The translations under genes were made by a program, and so were the position numbers. The notes under the pieces were generated by a model. The model searched no databases. It had not been told where the DNA came from and saw only the letters and a list, made by a program, of their open reading frames with translations. Below are positions 17,156-26,105 of a stretch of 64,000 nucleotides of DNA, piece by piece (positions within the stretch are counted from its first letter, which is position 1; each line of letters opens with the position of its first letter). Origin of the DNA: UBA7328 sp002471345 (GTDB lineage Bacteria > Bacteroidota > Bacteroidia > Chitinophagales > Saprospiraceae); NCBI GenBank assembly GCA_964011275.1, contig CAXGOB010000014.1, positions 11,669-75,668 of the forward strand, read 5' to 3'.

Positions 17156-20140
17156 TTAGAATGTTACGTTAAGGTGGAAATTGATATTCTTATTCGCTGG
17201 ATAAGGAGTCACTTCCACTGAGTTTATTAATACATTGTTTCCAAAGTTAGATACCTCTGGATCATAACTGTTGTAATCAAATGAGTTGATGAGGTTTCTT
17301 CCTGAGATTCCAATTTTTATATCAGCAAAATCTACAGCTGAACTTGGCACTCTATAATAGAGTCCTATTTCTCTTAATCTTAGGTATCCAGCATCTTCAA
17401 TGTATACACCTGGGTGTGTACCTAGTGCTCCTAGTCTGAAGTCACCATTAGAGGTAGCTCCTGCTGGATCTAAGGTGGTGTCATCATAATCCCAAGTCAC
17501 ACCTCCTAAGTCGTAAAGAAGTGTACTCAAGTTTATACCATCGCCTCCTTGCTTCCAGTGGAATAACCAATTCAATTCGAAGTTGTTGTAAGTAAGACTA
17601 TTAGTCCAAGACATATTGAAGTCAGCCTCCATATCACCAAACTTCATAAATCCGTCTCCTTCTGGATCTACATTAGAACAGTCACCACCACATCGACTAG
17701 GATCAATAGTACCGATTAGTTGAGTTGCACTCTGGCCTTGTTGAATACGCCCCTGTCCTAGAAATGCAGCAAATCCACCTGTGTTAAATGCTGGAATATC
17801 CAATCTTGTAACTTCAGAATTGTTCTTCCACCAATTGATGCCAGTAGCCCATGAAAGATCTCTTGTTTTGATCACTTCGGCTTCTAAGCCTAATTCGATT
17901 CCTTTATTCTCTAACTCACCTGCATTTACTACTTGATTTGTAAATCCTGTAGATGCTGGAACTTGAGCTCTTAATAAGAGGTCATCAATTGTTTTGATAT
18001 AGTAAGATGCATTAACTAAGATTCTATTATCCAAGAATCCTAAATCTGCTCCAAATTCTATTTCTGTCTGTGTCTCTGGAGCTACATCTGGATTTCCTCT
18101 AAGTGCATTTGTGAATAGACCAGCATTGCCTCCTATCTGTGTAGGATCTAATGCGTTAAACCTATCAGCAAATCCAGCAAATCTTGAAGACTTACCATAT
18201 GCAGCTCTAGGCTTCAATTGCGATATAAAACTACCACTCATATCTGTCAAGTTATGGATGTTAATTGCAACACTAGCCTTAGGATTCCAAAATACTTTAT
18301 TAGGATCACCATTATTAGTAGACTTATCTCCTCTTAATCCGAAAGTGGCAATGATTTTATCATCCCAGTTTACCTCTTCTTGGAAGAAGGCACCTTTAAT
18401 CTGCTCATCTAGTCTATTTTGTCCTACAGATATATTTGCTGCCTGATCCACGTTTTCTTGTGAACCGTTAAGTCCAGATGCAATAGCTGTAACCACGTTT
18501 TGATCTCTATCTAATTGTATCACTCCTGCGGTAGTACGGAAGTTAATATTGTTATCAGTGAAATAACTATGTACCAAGTATGCCGTCATACTAGTACGAT
18601 TGTTAAATCCATTTCCTGCTATAGATACTCCTCTTAATGAAGAAGGATCTCTATAGAATGAAAGTGACTGAGGGAAAAGACCTCGAGCTCTAACAGTATA
18701 CTGATCTAATCCCAGTTCAAAACCAGCTTTGAGAGACTGATTATCTTCTTGAATGATATTATAACTACCTGTTAAACTTCCAAAGAATCTATTAACTCTT
18801 TCCTCATTGGTGGTAAGAGCTACTGTTTCTAAAACATTTGAACCTACTCTACTATTTGCTGGAAAATTGCCATTGGCATCAGCAAATAGGTCATCCCAAG
18901 GACGAGTAAATGCCTGTGCATATCCAATTGTTGTATTGGAATTAGAATTATTGAATAAACCTCTATCCGCATCAGCAAAAACATATTGAGTAGAAAGATC
19001 TACAGTAAATCTATCAGTCAATTTATGAGAAACATTAGCTCTCAATGAAGATTTCTTATAGCCAGTATTATTGACTAATCCTCCTTGGTCTCTATAAGTA
19101 CCACTTATATAAAACTTAGTTTTGTCACTACCACCACCTACGCTTAATGCAGAGATAGATTGAACAGGACTATTATCATAAAGCAGGCTTTCATAATCAT
19201 TGACACCGTTTTGATCAAATCTTGCAGCTTCATCTTCTCCAAAAGCAGAAACTACTTTGGCTCTGTCCCATCCTCTATCACCTAGAAGTCTGGTAGGAGA
19301 ACTTACACCTAAAGTCTGGGAGAAATTGATTTTAGTATCAGAATTATACTTTCCTGATTTAGTCTTTATTACAACAACACCTCCAGCACCACCTACACCA
19401 TAGATAGCTGCCGCAGAAGCTCCTTTTAATATTTCGATGGATGCTATATCTTCAGGAATCAAATCTGCTATCCTGTTAGAGGCATCATCTTGGTTAGTTG
19501 CAGTGTTACCTCCACCTGCTGCTGAAGTTACTATATCAGTTCCTAGAGAGATACTAGAGTTATCTAGATATACCCCATCTATTATATACTGTGGTTGTTG
19601 ATTTAAGAATACAGAGGTTACCCCTCTAAGTCTAATAGAAAAACCACCACCTGGGGCACCTGAGTTAGCTCTTATATCAGCACCTTTGAATTTTCCATAA
19701 AGAGCACCATCCACCGTATTTTGAGGCGTTACTCCAGTTAATTCTTCAGCTGAAATTGAAGCTACCGCGTTTGCTAGGTTGGCTCTTTTTACTGATGTTG
19801 CCATACCTGTAATGACCACTTCATCCAATTTGTTAGCTGATTCTTCCATATTTAGATCGAGTACATTGCTATCGGAAGAAACCTCTACCGTTGTAGTGGC
19901 ATATCCTAAATAGCTGAACTCTAAACTGCCAGGATCAGCAGTTACATCTATGGAATAAGATCCATCAATGTCGGTAATAGTACCAGCAGTGGTACCTTTT
20001 ACCAAAATAGAAACACCTATGAGAGCCTCTCCATTTTGATCAGTGACTGTACCCGTCACTGTGTACTGTGAAAAACCGACCACAGCACAAATCGATACTA
20101 AAAGCACCGAAAATGTCAGTCGACATAAGATTTTTTTCAT
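17156..20140 (-). CDS. SusC/RagA-family TonB-dependent transporter
   Basis: 994 residues from the ATG at 20140; an ATG 36 bases upstream is in frame but would precede the signal peptide M-K-K-I-L-C-R-L. Order: signal peptide, carboxypeptidase-D regulatory-like domain (V-T-G-T-V-T-D-Q-N-G-E-A-L-I-G-V-S), plug with the SusC motif D-E-V-V-I-T-G-M-A and I-E-I-L-K-G-A-S-A-A-A-I-Y-G, then a 22-strand-type barrel ending in N-V-T-F. It imports ligands bound with SusD using TonB energy. The pair stands without regulator (no HTCS, SARP or sigma/anti-sigma genes adjacent). An inverted repeat lies upstream near 20220-20299. Confidence 0.95.
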   Translation of the reverse strand: MKKILCRLTFSVLLVSICAVVGFSQYTVTGTVTDQNGEALIGVSILVKGTTAGTITDIDGSYSIDVTADPGSLEFSYLGYATTTVEVSSDSNVLDLNMEESANKLDEVVITGMATSVKRANLANAVASISAEELTGVTPQNTVDGALYGKFKGADIRANSGAPGGGFSIRLRGVTSVFLNQQPQYIIDGVYLDNSSISLGTDIVTSAAGGGNTATNQDDASNRIADLIPEDIASIEILKGASAAAIYGVGGAGGVVVIKTKSGKYNSDTKINFSQTLGVSSPTRLLGDRGWDRAKVVSAFGEDEAARFDQNGVNDYESLLYDNSPVQSISALSVGGGSDKTKFYISGTYRDQGGLVNNTGYKKSSLRANVSHKLTDRFTVDLSTQYVFADADRGLFNNSNSNTTIGYAQAFTRPWDDLFADANGNFPANSRVGSNVLETVALTTNEERVNRFFGSLTGSYNIIQEDNQSLKAGFELGLDQYTVRARGLFPQSLSFYRDPSSLRGVSIAGNGFNNRTSMTAYLVHSYFTDNNINFRTTAGVIQLDRDQNVVTAIASGLNGSQENVDQAANISVGQNRLDEQIKGAFFQEEVNWDDKIIATFGLRGDKSTNNGDPNKVFWNPKASVAINIHNLTDMSGSFISQLKPRAAYGKSSRFAGFADRFNALDPTQIGGNAGLFTNALRGNPDVAPETQTEIEFGADLGFLDNRILVNASYYIKTIDDLLLRAQVPASTGFTNQVVNAGELENKGIELGLEAEVIKTRDLSWATGINWWKNNSEVTRLDIPAFNTGGFAAFLGQGRIQQGQSATQLIGTIDPSRCGGDCSNVDPEGDGFMKFGDMEADFNMSWTNSLTYNNFELNWLFHWKQGGDGINLSTLLYDLGGVTWDYDDTTLDPAGATSNGDFRLGALGTHPGVYIEDAGYLRLREIGLYYRVPSSAVDFADIKIGISGRNLINSFDYNSYDPEVSNFGNNVLINSVEVTPYPANKNINFHLNVTF

Positions 20141-20219
20141 ACTTGTTTTTTCATAGTGAAGATGCATGAATAGCAACTTCGATTAATAAATAGGATTTAA
20201 ATAAACATTAGATTAATTC

Positions 20220-20299
20220 AGCGCTAATGTATTCCAAAGATTCGAAGTCGTATACCCCGATTTAAATATTCTTTGATATTGTAAAAACGTATTAGCGCT
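20220..20299. repeat. 9-bp inverted repeat upstream of susC
   Basis: AGCGCTAAT at 20220-20228 and ATTAGCGCT at 20291-20299, a perfect inverted pair 62 bases apart, 80-160 bases before the susC start. Candidate operator pair or RNA stem closing the susC leader. Confidence 0.45.
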
Positions 20300-20637
20300 C
20301 CACAATATACCGCCTAGAAAGAAAATATATTATTGAATATAGATAAATGAATATGCAGAGACTATAGATCAACGTAGTTTATAGGCTAACGCAAAAATAT
20401 TTAATTCTTGATGTGCCTTTGTTTTGAACTTGTGAGATTTGCTAATTTCGATGTATGTTTATTTTGTCTATACCCTTCTACAGTTCAAAATAATGAAACT
20501 AATTTAATGAGCAACTCTCCTATATTAACAAACTGGACTTTTCATAAGCCAGATAATTGCACCTTTAATGAAAATAGAGTTAGCTTCGTACTCTAATGTT
20601 AATCATAAGAAGAACATATAGGATAAGATCAAATAGG

Positions 20638-20683
20638 AGACCCGTCCGGGTCTGATATAATTATTGCCGAGCCCTCTCAGGGC
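20638..20683 (+). promoter_or_regulatory. Two GC-rich hairpins in the arginine-operon leader
   Basis: AGACCC (20638-20643) pairs with GGGTCT (20648-20653) around GTCC; GCCCT (20671-20675) pairs with AGGGC (20679-20683) around CTC. They stand out in an otherwise AT-rich leader, 64 bases before the first gene of the operon. No T-tract follows, so they are not plain terminators. They could be a structured leader, a protein-binding site or an mRNA-stability element. Confidence 0.45.
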
Positions 20684-20746
20684 AGGTTACATTTTCCATT
20701 TCCATTTCCGTTTTCAAATTCAAACATTCTAAACAAACTATAAATA

Positions 20747-21343
20747 ATGCAAGGTGCATTGACTATTAGATTAGCTAATAACACTGATCATAAATATGCA
20801 GATAGCATATCAAACATGTACAGAGAATCCTCAAAACATAGAGGCACAGGCATAGCAATTAGAGAACCAGAATATATATGTCAGAAGATTTCTGAAAGAA
20901 AAGCTATGATCGCCTTTATTGGTGAGACTCTAGGTGGGTTTTGTTATATAGAAACTTTCAGCAAAGGAACATATGTCTCTAATAGTGGACTTATAGTAGA
21001 TCTACAGTTCAGAGGAATAGGACTAGGTAAAAAGATCAAAGCTGAAATATTTAAAATGGCACGTGAGAATTATCCTGATGCTAAAGTATTTGGAATCACA
21101 ACTAGCAGTGTGGTCATGAAGATCAATAGTGACCTAGGTTATATGCCGGTTTCATTTAAAGAACTTACTGATGACGAGGAGTTTTGGAAAGGTTGTAACA
21201 GTTGCCCCAATTTTGATATTCTATTACGTAATGATAAAAAGCTGTGCTTATGTACAGGAATGTTGGCTAAATCAAAAAATGAAGTGATGAAAATTGATCT
21301 TAGTGACCTTGTTTTAAAAGAAGAAAACAATTCAAATGAATAA
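20747..21343 (+). CDS. GNAT acetyltransferase heading the arginine operon
   Basis: 198 residues. The GNAT core includes the acetyl-CoA loop L-Q-F-R-G-I-G-L-G-K-K-I (a form of Q-x-x-G-x-G/A) after the strand V-S-N-S-G-L-I-V-D. The C-terminal third carries four Cys in C-N-S-C-P and L-C-L-C, which could bind a metal. As first gene of argG-argC-argD-argF', and with no classical argA or argJ in the window, it most likely acylates glutamate for the first step of arginine synthesis. GNATs at this place in Bacteroidota operons are usually annotated this way. Acetyl versus succinyl use is open. Its stop overlaps argG by 8 bases. Confidence 0.78.
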   Translation: MQGALTIRLANNTDHKYADSISNMYRESSKHRGTGIAIREPEYICQKISERKAMIAFIGETLGGFCYIETFSKGTYVSNSGLIVDLQFRGIGLGKKIKAEIFKMARENYPDAKVFGITTSSVVMKINSDLGYMPVSFKELTDDEEFWKGCNSCPNFDILLRNDKKLCLCTGMLAKSKNEVMKIDLSDLVLKEENNSNE

Positions 21344-22529
21344 TAAAATAGTATTGGCATATAGTGGAGGATTAGATACTTCATATTGTATCCTTCACCT
21401 TATTGATGAGGGATATGAGGTCCATGCAGTTTCGGTAAATACAGGAGGGTTTAGCAATGAGGAGTTAGTGGAACTAGATCAGAGAGCTATGGCTATGGGA
21501 GCTGCGAGATATGAGTGTATTGATATCACTGAGCAGTATTATGATGACTGTCTTCGATATCTCATTTATGGTAATGTTCTACGTAGTAACACTTATCCAT
21601 TGAGTGTGAGTTCTGAAAGAGCTTTTCAAGCTATGGCTATATTGAAATATGCAAAAACTCATGGGATAAATACTATAGCACATGGTAGTACCGGAGCAGG
21701 AAATGATCAAATCAGATTTGATACTGTGTTTATAAGCGATGCTGATGATTTTGAGATCATTACTCCCATACGTGACAAGAAATTGAGTCGTCAAGAGGAG
21801 ATAGATTATATCCATTCAAAAGGTTTTGATTGGTCAGAACAAAAGAAAAACTATTCTATCAATCAGGGATTGTGGGGCACAAGCATAGGTGGTAAAGAGA
21901 CCTTGACCTCTAGGCATACCATTCCTGAAGAAGCCTATTTGTCAGAAGCAAAAAGTGTGATACCTCTTGATTTAGAAATCACTTTTGAAGAAGGAGAGCC
22001 TGTAGCCCTAGATGGGGAAAAATATAAATCCAAAGTGTCCTTAATTCAAAAGCTAAATGAGATAGGAAGTTCTTTTGCTATAGGACGTGATATGCATGTG
22101 GGTGATACGATAATTGGTATAAAAGGAAGAGTAGCTTTTGAGGCTCCTGCAGCTTTAATAATTATAAAGGCGCATCATCTTTTAGAAAAACATACTCAAA
22201 GTAAGTGGCAATCATATTGGAAAAACCAATTGTCAGAATGGTATGGAATGTTTCTTCATGAAGGAAAATATCGAGAACCCGTGATGAGAAATATTGAAAC
22301 CTTTCTCACTGATACTCAGAGTACTGTGAATGGAAGTGTATATCTAAAATTACATCCATATAGATTTGAATTGATAGGCATTGAATCACCAAACGATCTG
22401 ATGAGTGCCAAATTTGGTTCTTATGGAGAAGAAAATTTAGCATGGAGTGCTGATGACGCCAAAGGATTCACAAAGATTTTTTCTAATGCAGATCGAATCT
22501 ACCAAAGCATAAATCAGAAAAATGAATAG
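21336..22529 (+). CDS. argG: Argininosuccinate synthase
   Basis: 397 residues, full length. The N-terminal PP-loop A-Y-S-G-G-L-D-T-S binds ATP; further family blocks are H-G-S-T-G-A-G-N-D-Q-I-R-F and I-G-G-K-E-T-L-T near the middle. The enzyme joins citrulline and aspartate to argininosuccinate in the cytoplasm. It overlaps the GNAT gene by 8 bases and argC by 8 bases, so the genes are tightly coupled. The partner lyase argH is not in the window. Confidence 0.95.
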   Translation: MNNKIVLAYSGGLDTSYCILHLIDEGYEVHAVSVNTGGFSNEELVELDQRAMAMGAARYECIDITEQYYDDCLRYLIYGNVLRSNTYPLSVSSERAFQAMAILKYAKTHGINTIAHGSTGAGNDQIRFDTVFISDADDFEIITPIRDKKLSRQEEIDYIHSKGFDWSEQKKNYSINQGLWGTSIGGKETLTSRHTIPEEAYLSEAKSVIPLDLEITFEEGEPVALDGEKYKSKVSLIQKLNEIGSSFAIGRDMHVGDTIIGIKGRVAFEAPAALIIIKAHHLLEKHTQSKWQSYWKNQLSEWYGMFLHEGKYREPVMRNIETFLTDTQSTVNGSVYLKLHPYRFELIGIESPNDLMSAKFGSYGEENLAWSADDAKGFTKIFSNADRIYQSINQKNE

Positions 22530-23496
22530 TAAAATACGGGCAGGGATAGTAGGAGGTGCCGGTTATGCCGGAGGTGAATTAATAAGATTGCTTACTGGAC
22601 ATCCAAACGTTGAAGTACAGTGGGTATTAAGTCAGAGTCAGAATGGCAAAAAAATTCATGAAATACATCATGATCTATTAGGTTGGAGTGATCTGACATT
22701 CCAAAATGAAATGACTTCTGCGATTGATGCTCTTTTCATTTGCTCTGGTCATGGAAAAAGTAAAGCATTTTTAGATCAAAATAAAATTGATGAACACGTG
22801 GTGATCATCGATTTATCAAGAGATTTTAGATTGAAAAGCGAAGAACATGACTATGTATATGGGCTATGTGAATTGAACAAAGAGCAGATTAAAAAGTCTA
22901 ACAAAATTGCTAACTGTGGATGTTTTGCTTCATGCATACAAATAGGATTACTTCCAGCGGCTAAAGAGGGATGGCTTAAATCCGATATACATGTAAATGC
23001 AATAACAGGTAGTACTGGTGCAGGCCAATCTAAATTAGATACAACGCACTTTTCATGGAGAAATAATAATATTTCTATTTACAAAGCATTCAAGCATCAA
23101 CACTTAGGTGAAATTTTACAAAGCATATCTCAAGAAGACCAATCTTTTGATAGTCATATCAATTTTCTGCCAGTGCGTGGAGATTTTTCACGAGGCATTT
23201 ATGCCAGTATGTATTTCAATTGTGAAGTGGATATAGAAATGATAAATGAAACATATAGAGATTATTATAAGAATTCTCCTTTTGTACATATTACTTCACA
23301 TAACCCTTCTTTAAAAGAAGTTGTGAATACTAATATGAACTATATCCACCTGGAACGAATAGATAACAAATTGCTGATCATCAGCATGTTAGACAACTTG
23401 GTGAAAGGGGCTGCAGGACAAGCAGTTCAAAATATGAATATAGTTTTTGATCTTGAAGAAGATGCAGGCTTGCAGCTGAAAGCATCTGTATATTAA
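22522..23496 (+). CDS. argC: N-acyl-gamma-glutamyl-phosphate reductase
   Basis: 324 residues. The NADP-binding loop G-G-A-G-Y-A-G-G-E-L is at residues 11-20 and the catalytic Cys134 lies in N-C-G-C-F-A-S; H-F-S-W-R and the later L-P-V-R-G-D-F-S-R-G segment complete the family pattern. It reduces the acyl-glutamyl phosphate to the semialdehyde. The preceding kinase (argB) is not in this operon segment. The neighbouring carbamoyltransferase acts on an N-acylated ornithine, so the acyl group is kept through this step. Confidence 0.95.
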   Translation: MNSKIRAGIVGGAGYAGGELIRLLTGHPNVEVQWVLSQSQNGKKIHEIHHDLLGWSDLTFQNEMTSAIDALFICSGHGKSKAFLDQNKIDEHVVIIDLSRDFRLKSEEHDYVYGLCELNKEQIKKSNKIANCGCFASCIQIGLLPAAKEGWLKSDIHVNAITGSTGAGQSKLDTTHFSWRNNNISIYKAFKHQHLGEILQSISQEDQSFDSHINFLPVRGDFSRGIYASMYFNCEVDIEMINETYRDYYKNSPFVHITSHNPSLKEVVNTNMNYIHLERIDNKLLIISMLDNLVKGAAGQAVQNMNIVFDLEEDAGLQLKASVY

Positions 23497-23505
23497 AAAA
23501 TTAAG

Positions 23506-24636
23506 ATGAATTTATACAATGTATACAGTCTATTTGATATAAATCTGAGACATGGTAAAGGAGCGATGGTTTATGACGAGAAAGATGTTGGTTATTTAGA
23601 TTTTTACGGGGGGCATGCTGTGATAAGTGTTGGACATTGCCATCCTCACTATACAGAGACCATTCAAAATCAACTACAAAAATTATCTTTCTACTCTAAT
23701 TCTGTGGTGAATGAGTTACAGCAAGAGCTAGCTGATAAACTAGAGCATGTAAGTGGAGAAAAAGGCTATGATTTGTTCTTGATCAATAGTGGTGCCGAGG
23801 CCAATGAAAATGCACTAAAGTTGGCTTCATTTCACAATGGAAGAAAAAAAGTCATTGCGCTAACAAATGGTTTTCATGGCCGCACTTCTGCAGCAATAAA
23901 CATAACACATACTGGTCAAAAACATGCTGCTCTTATCAATCATGGAGTAGAAGTCATCTATTTTGACAAAGATGATAAGGATGGTATCGTAACAGCAATT
24001 CAAAACAAGGATGTAAGTGCAGTCATTCTTGAAGCAATTCAGGGGGTAGGAGGTTTAGATATGATTTCAAAGGAATTGGCAAAGGCTATAGAAACTGTTT
24101 GTTTAGATACGGATACTTTATTAATAATGGATGAAGTGCAATGTGGATATGGTAGATCAGGAGCATTTTTTGCTTTTCAACATTTATATATTTCGCCAGA
24201 TCTTATTACCATGGCAAAGGGAATGGGAAATGGATTTCCAATTGGTGGAGTCCTCATCAAAGGAGAAAAAATGCCCGCTGTAAAGGGGAGATTAGGAACT
24301 ACATATGGTGGTAACCACTTAGCTTGTGCAGCAGGTATCGCAGTTTTGGATATTATATTAGCTGAAGGACTTATTGAAAATGCGAAAAAGATGGGTTTGA
24401 TGCTTTCCAAAGAATTAGGCAATTTGAAAGACATAATACAAGTAAAGGGAAAGGGATTGATGATGGGAGCAGAATTTGACTTTCCTGTAAAGGCTTTGCG
24501 TAAAAATTTGATTTTTAATCAACATGTTTTCACTGGAAGTTCTTCCAATCCGAATCTTTTGCGATTACTCCCTCCATTAAATATCACAGAAAATCAGGCA
24601 GATCAATTTATTCAAGCCTTGAGAAAGGAATTGTAA
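23506..24636 (+). CDS. argD: N-acylornithine aminotransferase
   Basis: 376 residues, a class-III PLP aminotransferase. Visible are N-S-G-A-E-A-N-E-N-A-L-K (94-105), D-E-V-Q-C-G-Y-G-R-S-G (cofactor Asp209), and the Schiff-base Lys238 in M-A-K-G-M-G-N-G-F-P. It transfers an amino group from glutamate to the N-acyl semialdehyde. It starts 9 bases after argC. Acetyl and succinyl variants are not separable by eye. Confidence 0.92.
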   Translation: MNLYNVYSLFDINLRHGKGAMVYDEKDVGYLDFYGGHAVISVGHCHPHYTETIQNQLQKLSFYSNSVVNELQQELADKLEHVSGEKGYDLFLINSGAEANENALKLASFHNGRKKVIALTNGFHGRTSAAINITHTGQKHAALINHGVEVIYFDKDDKDGIVTAIQNKDVSAVILEAIQGVGGLDMISKELAKAIETVCLDTDTLLIMDEVQCGYGRSGAFFAFQHLYISPDLITMAKGMGNGFPIGGVLIKGEKMPAVKGRLGTTYGGNHLACAAGIAVLDIILAEGLIENAKKMGLMLSKELGNLKDIIQVKGKGLMMGAEFDFPVKALRKNLIFNQHVFTGSSSNPNLLRLLPPLNITENQADQFIQALRKEL

Positions 24637-24656
24637 AATCGAGGATTCATTCTATG

Positions 24657-24696
24657 CTATCTCCTCCCTTTTTAAAGAAGAGGATACAAGAGATAG
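24657..24696 (+). other. Nested hairpin between argD and argF'
   Basis: CTATCTC (24657-24663) pairs with GAGATAG (24690-24696), enclosing TCCTC (24662-24666) with GAGGA (24680-24684); the two stems overlap by two bases, so they are partly alternative. It fills the only sizeable gap (82 bases) in the operon and could tune argF' expression or stabilise the upstream message. Confidence 0.4.
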
Positions 24697-24718
24697 TTAA
24701 AATTCAAAAAACGATCAA

Positions 24719-25657
24719 ATGAAGAATTTTTACTCTGTATATGATGTAGAAAATGTAAATGCTCTTGTCAAAAGGTGCCACGAAATTAAAAATGATCCTT
24801 TTGGAAATAGAGAAAAAGGCAAAAACAAACTCCTAGTTCTGCTCTTTTTTAATCCTAGTCTCAGAACCAGATTGAGTACACAGAAGGCTGCATACAATTT
24901 AGGCATGGATGTCATCTGTATGAATATGGCTGAGGGATGGAAATGGGAAATGGAAGATGGATCAGTTATGAAATTTGAAACCGCAGAACATGTAAAGGAT
25001 GCAGCTCGAGTCATAAGTTCATATGCTGATATCATCGGTGTGAGAACATTTCCTACTCTTAAGAATAAGACAGAAGACTATAAAGACAAAGTAATCAATG
25101 CGTTGATGAAATACAGCACGGTACCTATAGTGAACATGGAATCGAGCATACTCCATCCTCTTCAGTCTTTAACAGATTTATTTACTATCAGAGAGAAAAA
25201 AGGCAATAAGTCTCTCAAAGTAGTTTTGAGTTGGGCACCACATCCTAAAGCATTGCCTCAAGCTGTTTCTAATTCATTTTTGCAATGGATGAAAGTAGTG
25301 AATATTAATGTAACTATTTGTAATCCAGCTGGTTATGATTTGGATCCATCTTTCACAAAAGGCCATCATATTGTTCATTCACAAAATGAAGCCTTTAATG
25401 AAGCAGATGTGGTATATGTGAAAAATTGGTCCTCAGTTGAAACTTATGGTCAATTTCTACCTCATGAAAAAGACTGGATGATCACTAAGGAAAAATTGGA
25501 CAAAACCAATGATGCATTGCTCATGCATTGTCTACCTGTAAGAAGAAATGTGGTCATTTCAGATGATGCATTGGATAGTGATAACTCTGTTGTGATAGAA
25601 CAAGCAGGAAATAGAGCAATTGCCGCCCAAGCTATTCTGGAGAATTTATTGGAGTAA
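24719..25657 (+). CDS. argF': N-acylornithine carbamoyltransferase (AOTC/SOTC type)
   Basis: 312 residues. The carbamoyl-phosphate loop reads F-F-N-P-S-L-R-T-R (43-51) and the C-terminal H-C-L-P-V-R-R is the form found in acetyl- and succinylornithine transcarbamylases rather than ordinary OTC (H-C-L-P). In the published enzymes one residue sets acyl specificity: Glu92 for acetyl (Xanthomonas), Pro90 for succinyl (Bacteroides fragilis). By my alignment from memory the position here is Ala89 in E-T-A-E-H. Small residues there favoured succinyl substrates in published mutants, so a succinylated pathway is inferred. Last gene of the operon. Confidence 0.9.
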   Translation: MKNFYSVYDVENVNALVKRCHEIKNDPFGNREKGKNKLLVLLFFNPSLRTRLSTQKAAYNLGMDVICMNMAEGWKWEMEDGSVMKFETAEHVKDAARVISSYADIIGVRTFPTLKNKTEDYKDKVINALMKYSTVPIVNMESSILHPLQSLTDLFTIREKKGNKSLKVVLSWAPHPKALPQAVSNSFLQWMKVVNINVTICNPAGYDLDPSFTKGHHIVHSQNEAFNEADVVYVKNWSSVETYGQFLPHEKDWMITKEKLDKTNDALLMHCLPVRRNVVISDDALDSDNSVVIEQAGNRAIAAQAILENLLE

Positions 25658-26063
25658 AGAATTCTATTGCTGACTGATGTCTATTTTTTAGATTGTTCAG
25701 ATCCATTTCTGACGAGTTTTGAGAATCCCAATTGCACGCCTTATAGATCATAGATCAAGTATTCTTTATTGCAATACAGAAGTATAATTTTCCAAGCAAA
25801 ATATTTACACTTCTTGAAAAAGTTAAAAGTCAATCAGTAAGACCACTTGCCCTGAATTGCCATCAAAATAACGGTGCTTGTAAATGGGTGAGTGGGTTCC
25901 ATCTTGTATGAATGACTTAACATTTATGAATGCACTCAATTTTTAAGAACTAGAGTTTTTGCCTTATGACAAATTGAAATGAGGTGATGAGACATTCTGG
26001 ATTAGAAGACCTTTCTCTTCAATTTTCAATAGGTAAAACCACTTTGACATTTTTTGGTGTGAA
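25658..26063. other. Intergenic region, no gene seen
   Basis: About 400 AT-rich bases between argF' and the amidohydrolase trio, without a plausible frame, tRNA or strong terminator. Presumably holds the end of the arginine message and the promoter of the trio. Confidence 0.6.
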
Positions 26064-26105
26064 ATGTGTACTGTAAATAGAATCTTTCAACAAAAAACGA
26101 AATCT

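Larger units (their letters stand above)
20177..20746. other. Divergent regulatory region between susC and the arginine operon
   Basis: About 570 bases without a convincing gene. A 62-codon frame at 20408-20596 has no recognisable features. It contains a 9-bp inverted repeat near susC, a TATTTTTG-like -7 core on the minus strand (20399-20392), a weak plus-strand TTTTG-N16-TAATTTCG pair (20422-20450), two compact hairpins (20638-20683) and a pyrimidine-rich tract with TTCCAT repeats just before the GNAT gene. Confidence 0.5.

Noticed and set aside
20408..20596. Possible 62-codon or 29-codon leader peptide before the arginine operon
   Set aside because: No Arg-rich run, no signal peptide and no ribosome site; composition looks random.
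20408..20746. Known riboswitch in the arginine leader
   Set aside because: The two hairpins do not match any riboswitch consensus I can recall, so they are reported only as unassigned structure.
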